Shown here piece by piece: positions 12,401 through 21,400 of a stretch of 46,675 nucleotides of DNA. A program made the translations under genes and the position numbers. Origin of the DNA: Acanthaster planci. Its lineage: Eukaryota > Echinodermata > Asteroidea > Valvatida > Acanthasteridae. The notes under the pieces are model-generated. The model ran no database searches and was not told where the DNA came from. It saw only the letters and a program-made list of their open reading frames with translations. Every line of letters begins with the position of its first letter. Position 1 is the first letter of the stretch. The stretch is taken from positions 750,753-797,427 of the forward strand of contig NW_019091371.1 in NCBI RefSeq assembly GCF_001949145.1, written 5' to 3'.

Positions 12401-15400
12401 ATTTTGATAATCATCCCATGCCTCCTTGAGTTTTTCTGTAGATGTCTTGTGATCATTTTGGCTCCGGTTTGATGAAAATCAGATATGTTCTCTTTCCAAT
12501 TTTCAATCACTCATTGGCAAAATTGTTGACACTTTCTACTGACTACACAGTGGAATGTGCTACGGTAGAGCATGAACAAACATGTGGAAGTGTACAATAT
12601 ACATAACCATAGAGATGAAATACTTTGCCCAGTGGATTGAAACTTCACAGATGTGCTCTTAGTTTCTACAGATGAGGACAAACAGATTTTTAGAGTAAAA
12701 GGGGTATGGCACAGGTCTGTTCTTTTTCCATGAGGCCGAGAAGTTTCAACTACCATCTGTTATACTGGTAACTACAGTACACCTGCGTTACTCTGGACAT
12801 AATCTCAATATCAGTTTTCTTTTGATACACAGGAGTTAAACCCCAACAGAGTGAAAGTGTGGCAAGGAACGGGTAAGCATAACAACAGGGTGGTTTATGG
12901 GATAGCTTCCTGTAGGAAAAGAGGGATCCCAAACCTTGACAAGATTACCACAGGGGGCTGTATTTTGTCTGTTTCCAGAGACTGTGGATTTGTCCTGTTA
13001 TGTCTGTGTGTCCTTCCTTACACGCCCATTTGTAAGGATCAGTGTTAGACACAAATAGGTCCTTGCACTTCCAGAGAGCAGACAAAGGGAATGCACTGAA
13101 GATGTGGTTGGTACAACAGTTTGCTTCTAGGATAATTGAATGATTGCTGCCTGTGTCAATGAGATGTGGACACATCTTCCTCATCATGAATTTGAATGAA
13201 CTAACAGATTAATTTCTTTCAACCGGTACTGCTTTGTTCTTTAGTCTGTAGAAATAGTCTTCTGTGCTTTACAGATTGACTCTCTGTATTTTTGAAGAAA
13301 GCGAGCATCTGTCTGCATGCAGTTTTATGCTGCTGACAGGTTCTCTGCTCCAAGAACACTGATGGTCCCACAGCCATCCATAACAAGTTAAACAATAGTC
13401 ACTGAACATGCCCCCTCGCTGTCTCGTGCATTACCAGTAGCCTACCTAAGGTAAAGTGGACAGGGATTTCCTGATTGAGTTAGCCTTATCCTGATTGAAG
13501 CCAGGTATAGGGGAAGCTTTGTATTGATTCACCTTCTGTGCTCACCTGTTGTGAATATACGCACTGCTGACGTACTCCGGTGTTGTGGGCAGTAGTTTAT
13601 GGAACAGGCAAAGGTGTGTCAATTCAGTGTTTAGAAATGGAAGTGTTCAAAGACCTGCTTGTATTTGGCCCTAAGCTGTCTTTCCTCCTATGGCTACCGG
13701 ATCTTGCCTAATTAGATTATTGAGGCCAGATGCATTGAGTCCTGTATTGTGTCTGGGCCTGTCTTTTGACTGAGAAACTTGCCTGGGATATCAGATATTT
13801 ATAGTCACAGGTCTAGGGCATTAGCTTTCCTTCCCAAATCTGAAGACCTTAATTTGGAGAATTTAATTTTTGACTGCAAATCCACGGAGCTGTCATTGGC
13901 CTTTTCATGTGGTATACATGTTTATCTTACTTCCTGTTGTTTGATATGCATAGCTGCTTGTATTTGATGGATGTCATATACAAACTACAAGTACCATTCA
14001 CTTATCCCATGTTTCCTAATTTTTTGCTTTGATAAATTAGGCAATATAACATTTCAAAGTAGAACCCCTGGAGTATTCAATTCTTGGCTTATTAAGGTGC
14101 CTTTCCATATGCACATCAGAACTTGCGCCAAATATTGCATACCCATCAAAATCGCTCCCGGAGTGATCTTGATGGTCCAACGCAGTGCACATGTGTGTTA
14201 TGTTAATGGAGTTGATTTTTGTGTCCATGAAAGTGAAACGCACGAACACATCGTGTATGCAACACAACCAAAAAACATAGTTATGGAAAGGTGCCTTTAC
14301 TTTAAGTTATGACCTAACTTTTAAAAGTGAGACCAGGGGCAAAGGGGCAAATTAAGGGGACACATACATAGGATTAACTATTTAACATCACGTAGTTGCC
14401 ATTAGGTACCTGCTACTTGCTAGTCGATTAGGGGGACACTTAGGTAGAGTCAGCTATGAGTACCGGTATTTAGCATTGACTAGTTGCATTGGTCCACAAG
14501 GTCACACAACATACAACTTATAACAGGTTGCATTTGTCACTACCAAAAATGTGGTCTTACTGAGTTGATGGCCAAAGTTCACAGAACTTGTAAATTAATG
14601 CCCGGTTTATTTGTACATCTATACATGTACATGTATGTGAAATGTCATAGTTTGCCAGATACAGGAAGATCTCCACGTAGATTGTCAACACCCATTTGAC
14701 TCCATTGTGTACTCATGGCGTATTCAAAACCCTGTTCTCCAGATACTCATGAACATTGTTTTTGGGGTAATCAATCAATCAAATCAACATTTATTTCCAT
14801 GCTGTCACCATTTAGAATAGAATCACATGTGTGTTCTTAATTACATAATAATACATAGATAAATAAAATTTAAACATAATGTCTTTATGAAAATTTTGCA
14901 CATAATTACTGATTACAAATGCCAAAGAAGAAAATGTAAGATGGCTGTTGCCATCTTAACACTGAACGAAAAGATGATTAATAGTTTCTCGTTAACCCTA
15001 ACTGCCCAAGCATTGTTAGTGGTATCCCTCCCTAATCACACAAATGCCAACTCCTTGAAATCCAGACTCCTACTCGTATCTTACATACCATTTCAATGGG
15101 AAGCTTTCTATCATTACATTATCTTTAAAAATACAGTACTGAGATAATTGCAGATAATCTCGCCTCAATTAAAATTCCTGATGGTAAGAAGTGAGAGGGC
15201 CACAGTGCCCATTATGTCAAAATTCAACAGAGTAAGTGCAGGCCTACAGTGCATGTACCTGTTTAGTCAAAATCCAGCACCATATACATGTACATGTAGC
15301 AAATTCCCCAGTACCTAATTCCACAAATTCAAATACCCTACTGGTGATGAAGTTTGACTGATTAGGGATTGTTAGGGTTAATTAATTTACCACATCAAGG

Positions 15401-18400
15401 GTTGTGAACAAGACTTTAAGGTCCTTCTAAAATCACTCCCTGGATGTGAATAAATGAAATGATATTTCCAATCTGACCATAATGCAAATCCCAAGATAGC
15501 CATGTAAAATTCTACATGTTGGTAAAGGTAAATTCTCTCCAACAACCATGTCTGTAAGCCTTCAGTTTTATTTTCCTTTTTTTGGTGAGTGCTTTGTATT
15601 TTATGCAATAATATTAAGTTGCGGTATGTGTCTATGTCTGCTATCTTTGTTCTTGATGTTCTCCATCTACTCCCAGTAAGCGGAGAGTGAGAATCCTGCT
15701 TGTGAATAATGTGTTGATTCTATTCATTTGGACCCGATCTCATGTTCATCCAACAGGAGAATAGAGGTTCGAATACACCCATTGTGACTGTATGGTGATC
15801 TCTACTCTGTTATTCAGCCTACCTATGTTCCTCGTCCCACCTGAATCCAAGTAACTTCTTCCCTTTTTCCTCTAATCATTTTTGTTTGTCACAGCCTTTG
15901 ACAACCTGGACACAGCCATCAAGGCACCCCGATACACCCCAACACCGTGCCTGAAGATCAGGAATATGTTTGATCCAACACTGTGAGTCATGATTTTTTT
16001 TTAACGTTTGGTCAGAGATTTTAGGAAATGATGCTTCGCTGTGCAGCTAACATCTTAACCCTTTCCGTTTTAAGTCTTGGCTTGAGTACATGGCGCTTTT
16101 GCATAACTTTCAGAATCATTTTGGGTGGAATAAGTTGCACCAAACAAATCGGAAATAAACAATTTTACTAACCATTTATGTTTATTGTGAGGCTAATCAT
16201 TGTCCAACATATCTAGATTTATATAACAAATGCACAACTTGGTTTTTGGGGTAATGAATTACTTGTTTGGTTGTGAAAGAACTTTGAGATTTGCATCCTG
16301 GCTCCAACAAAAAAGAAAAACAGTCAAAATGATGAGAGGAGCTCAATGAACAAAGTCTGCTTCATGACTGTGTAACTTCAAAGGAACAGCTGTAGCAAAA
16401 GCTGTCATTGTCCTCATCCAAGAGGTTTTATGTGATGAAAATGTTGCACATCTGAGCAACTTTTTTGCACTGTACTGCAGCGCTACAAATTTATTGCATA
16501 AGGGTCATAAATAATGCGAAGTATACACTCACAGATGTTAAAAACTTTTTTGTTAATATACTGGATTGGATGCCAATGCATGGAAAGCATGTCATTAATT
16601 CAAATGGTCTTGGGCCATTTGAAACTCAGTAGGAAATTTTGGAGGTTGGTGCAGGAGTAAGGAACTAAGAGACCAACCACCAAAACTTTACACAAGACTT
16701 GAAGCCACTGATAACTGAAGTACTAAGAATGTGCTGATTTGAAAGGTTGAAGGTCACCAGCAAAATGCCAAGGGGCTTTAGGGTTGATACATGTACATGG
16801 ATCATTTGTCATTGACTAAATTGCTGTCAGATACACATTTATTGAAAACTGATCACAGCTACAATGTACATGTACCTTGCAATATAGGGACTTTGCTGAT
16901 TTATATCCCCGTGGATACTTGAATTGTTAGGTTACCCATACATTATATACAAGTATATTGTACATCAAATCATTTAGCGCTTGTCACATGACAATGTTAG
17001 TGTTAATATCTCCAGCACTTAGGGCCCCTAGAGCTAACAAGTTCAGTTAAAGTTGGAATCAAGAGAAAGAGCAATGGTTTTAGCAGTCAATAATGGTAAA
17101 GACCCTGAAATGGGAATCTGAAAGTTCATCACAGAATTAGAGGAAATACAGTCTCAGATAGAGGTGAATGAGTTCACTTGATTTGAATAAAGAGCAAGTT
17201 TTCTGTAATTAATATGTGAACTCTTGCTTCCTGTATGTCATTAAATGCTGGGCCTTTGGTTATCAGCCTAGAATTCACTCTGTTGATTTCCAGCTGTCTG
17301 TTTCACTTTGAATTTTTAATCTCAGAACAAAGTGGAGAAGGGTAGTCCATTTTTGTTGGATTGCTGGCTATTCCAATTTGAGGGGAAGCACAAATATTTG
17401 TATTGCTTATTTACAATTTCAGTATCAAAACTTAGAAGTGTTTTCTTTTATCTGTGCATTTCATCATGTGACATGTCAAGGGCTTCAATTAGGGATTTCC
17501 CGCTTAAAAGTTGTCTGATGCCATTTGAAGATATGAAACAGCAACTTTTTCAAGTAAAACTTGGGAAGCAGAGTTGTCAACATGGTCTGGCTGTGACAAA
17601 GATCATTAATAGATACTTTACATTATTATGCAAGTAAGGACCTTTTTTGGCAAAGAGGATACCCTTAATAAATCAAGTTATGCAAAGGAAACGGTTTGGA
17701 TTCAAAGATAGAGACATTTGCTTGATAAGCGTACAATGATGACATTGGCTATCGTTTCTGGCAGTTTCGTTGAGGTATATCAATTGATGGATTGCTACCA
17801 GTCAGTCAGTGAAACCACACTCTCTACTGGCAATGTCAGCAAGTGTAATTTGAATAGTCTTTAGACTTTTGTAATATTTTGGCGTCCTGAGGCAGGATAG
17901 CATCAACTTAGACTCTGGTATGAAATAGGAGACAAACTCGCCCATTTTGTACTGCATACCAAGACTGCCACCTGGCTAGTTGGCAGGATTCTCCAAGGCT
18001 TGGACACACTTGGCTGGTTATGTATATATTCATGACTGGTGCAGTCAGCACAGTATTATACAATTAGAGCCAATGATTTTCCGTGTCAAAAACGGGTATT
18101 TTCTGTTTCAAATTCTGTTTCATACCATAGTAAGTATAAACAATGCATGCAAACTGTTTGCCCGACCTTACCCCCTCCCAAAAGGAAACAAATATTGTTT
18201 GAAAATACTCTGCAATGATTCCAACTTTTTAAAAATAATTTTCTGCTTTGAAAATGGAAAAAAAATCTACACAATAATATGGCATCCCCTCCTTGATTTC
18301 CCACCAGCGCGTTTGTCAGAAACTCACTACAATGCAGACAATTCATGTGTCACTCCTCGTGTATAAATCAGGTTACATTTAAGACATGTACAGTCATAGA

Positions 18401-21400
18401 GAAGCTCCTGCATGCAGCAGACGTTGATCACAATACGTTAATGTTAGACATCGAACCGCCATTTTTATTTGGCAAAGGCGAGACAAAATTCAGAAAGTTA
18501 ACATTAAAATCTGAACCTTAAAATACATGTTTGTGAGTTAGAAGTTGCTCTTCATCAAATACTTCCAAGGGCCCATCTAGGTATGTTACACCAAGCTCAC
18601 CATGTTTCGTTTGAACAAATGCAATTAGTGTTCCGTTTTGCTGCCATGGTTTGATGATTTTGCCATGCGATACTAGCCTCGTGTCCAGGCGTCTAAGCGG
18701 ATTCACAGACTGAATTTCCCTCGTGTGCAATAAGCATATATGTTTGAGTATGAACCTCTTAGCGCCTTGCTTTATTTGCTAATCTGGTGCAAATGTGCAG
18801 AACAGCCATCATATAAGCTGTTTTTGTTGTCGTCCAAGAAATTTATTATTATTAAGATGTGGTGCAGCTATGCAACTTTTCATGAAATCGAACGTTACTT
18901 TGCGCAGTTGTGGCATGAATTTGTGGCACAGGGCTTATGCATAGTCTCGTGAAAGCGGCTGCAGGACTTTATATGAGTGTACATGATTGTGTACTGAGAT
19001 TGATATTTGCAGTTGATGTTCTCCAGCTATCTCTAAACTGTACAGGTCATTTAAAATCACTTCAAAGGTGTGGATTTGTTCAATATTGGGAGTGATGATA
19101 TTTCAGGGGTGATGATGGATTTACATTTCAAGGAAAGGCAAAACTCTAGAAGATGGTGATTACTTATTTTGTTCAGCTTGCGTTATCTTGTGTTTTTCTG
19201 CAGGGAATCAGATGGTGATTGGCATGTAGCCATAGAAGATGCCATACTTGAACGATGTGGTGACAATGGCGGCATTGTTCATGTTGCTGTAGACAGAAAC
19301 TCAAGAGAGGTATGCAGTGACTTTTGTTTCCAGCCAGATTGCTGTCCCTGATTGGACACAGTGTACAGTGGACTCTGTGTGCATGTTTTCCCCTCAGTCA
19401 TGACACAGAGAGAGTAGCAGTGGTTATCTCACATGCTCTTGCTGCCATGTATTACGAGTTATTGAACTACAGTAAAATCTTGATGAGTCAAAGCCTGTTA
19501 AGTCAAAACTCTTTTTACCTCGACGTCTTTCTGTATTCCCGACAAAAAAATAGGCCTTTATGTACAATAAACTATCCGTAATTAGAAACGTCAATACCAC
19601 TAAAGCCGCTTATCTCGAAGTTTTGGTAGGCCAATTAAAAAAAACACTGAAGAATGATGAATAAAAAGTGATGAAAGAACGCTTGCCTTCATTATGAGTC
19701 ATTACTGTCATGCGCACGACTTTTCTTTGATGAGCCGAGCATGTTCACATTGGCTGCCATTGTCACTTGGACAAGCACTGGGTGGGCATCAACTGCAACC
19801 ATAAAATAAGGCCGTCTGAAACAGGCTTCAAGAGCTATGGCTACGTCTATTGTCGGCAAGTCTCCATGCATTTTCATTGGAGTGAATACCAAGACCTAGC
19901 TCTAGACAAGAGATTCGGATGCAGCCTAAATCAGGCACGAATGATGTGCCCTCAAGCGCTTTGTCATGTATCACGTGACCCAGCACGGAAACCCTGACCG
20001 ACTGGCCCGCGTGCTGTGTTATACGGTAACAGCCCGATCAAGCAAAGCAAATGAATGAATTCTCAAGACGTAGACACAGGTACCGGTACATAACTTCATT
20101 GGTTTATTGTTTATTAATGTACCACATAAAAACATGTTTAATGATGATGTTTGAGGAAAACTTGCATAGTAGGGATAGCCTAAAATCGACTTCATGTTCG
20201 ACTCAGCTTGCAGGCCAACTGCCGTAAGCCAGTAAGGTTGCATGTGCACTGCAGTGTGTAACTTTTAATAACACGAACGTCGGATAACTCGAACTTTTCG
20301 TCCATGCCCCTGAGCTTCTACTTATCGAGATTTTACTGTATTTCATGTCATGTGATATGTAAACACTATCTGGCTATCCCGGGCATTGCTGGTGGATGGA
20401 AATGTCAAGCACTCTTCGACTCATCTGTATTTGTTTGGTACACTTGTTTTGTACATGCACAGAGTTTGAGAAGTCTGTAGAAGTAAACTGTTTAATTTGA
20501 ACCTTACCGCTGTCCATAGCCTGTTGTGTCAGAAAATACTCGTAATTCTCACTTGGCCCACTTGAGAGTTGAAAACATGAGGCTAAAGAAGTAAGGTAGA
20601 AAAGCTGTTCAATGACTCTTGAGAATCTGTATTTGTGGATTAGGCTATACATGTATACCTAAAAAGTTGGCCCCTGTTCTTTGCCTATTTCGAAAGTTAC
20701 GATTTTTGGGTCAAAAATTACTTTCTGCAAGTGGTGAACAAATAGCCTTGTGCTGTAATTGCTAAAACTCCATACACCAGTCACATCAATGAATACAGTG
20801 TTTTCAGCATTGAAAGCATTCATTTATGGTAACTCACGTGATCCACATATACTGAGCAGCACTGTTGAACAAGATTTTAACAGCCAGCAGCAATAATTTC
20901 TGGATACACCTTCGGATCTTTTGTTGACAAGGGTCCCAACACTATATGATGGACAGGCAGCAAGCAGGGGTCGACATTAAGCCGGCGCACTAGTGCTTTT
21001 GCGTCCAACAAACCATAATTAGTGCCTGATAACCTGTATACATGCAAAGGGAGAGGTTGGGCACTGAAATAGCGCCAGGCGGTTACTGATCTTCTTTGAG
21101 GTGATGACACACTTTATTCCAAAGAAATCATAAAAGTATTTACCGTAGTGGGATAAGTTTGACAACCTTTTTCTCATGTTAAAACGTCTGCATTAATGGG
21201 TTTTCCTACTGTCATTTGCAATTTTTGAAAAGAAACTTCTCTTATTTTCACGACTTCCTTTCGCGTTTAGTGATAACAGGTGCGCAAAGCTCAATCCCAT
21301 AAAGCAAAGCTGCTCTGGTTCCCGCCATGCCATGCCCACACCAAAGAACGCGTAATGGAAATGTGCTAATTGGCCCTACGCACACGCAATGCTACAGTTG

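Noticed and set aside
15765-15785. GGTTCGAATACACC as a tRNA B box
   Set aside because: It does not fit the consensus end and no cloverleaf could be drawn around it.
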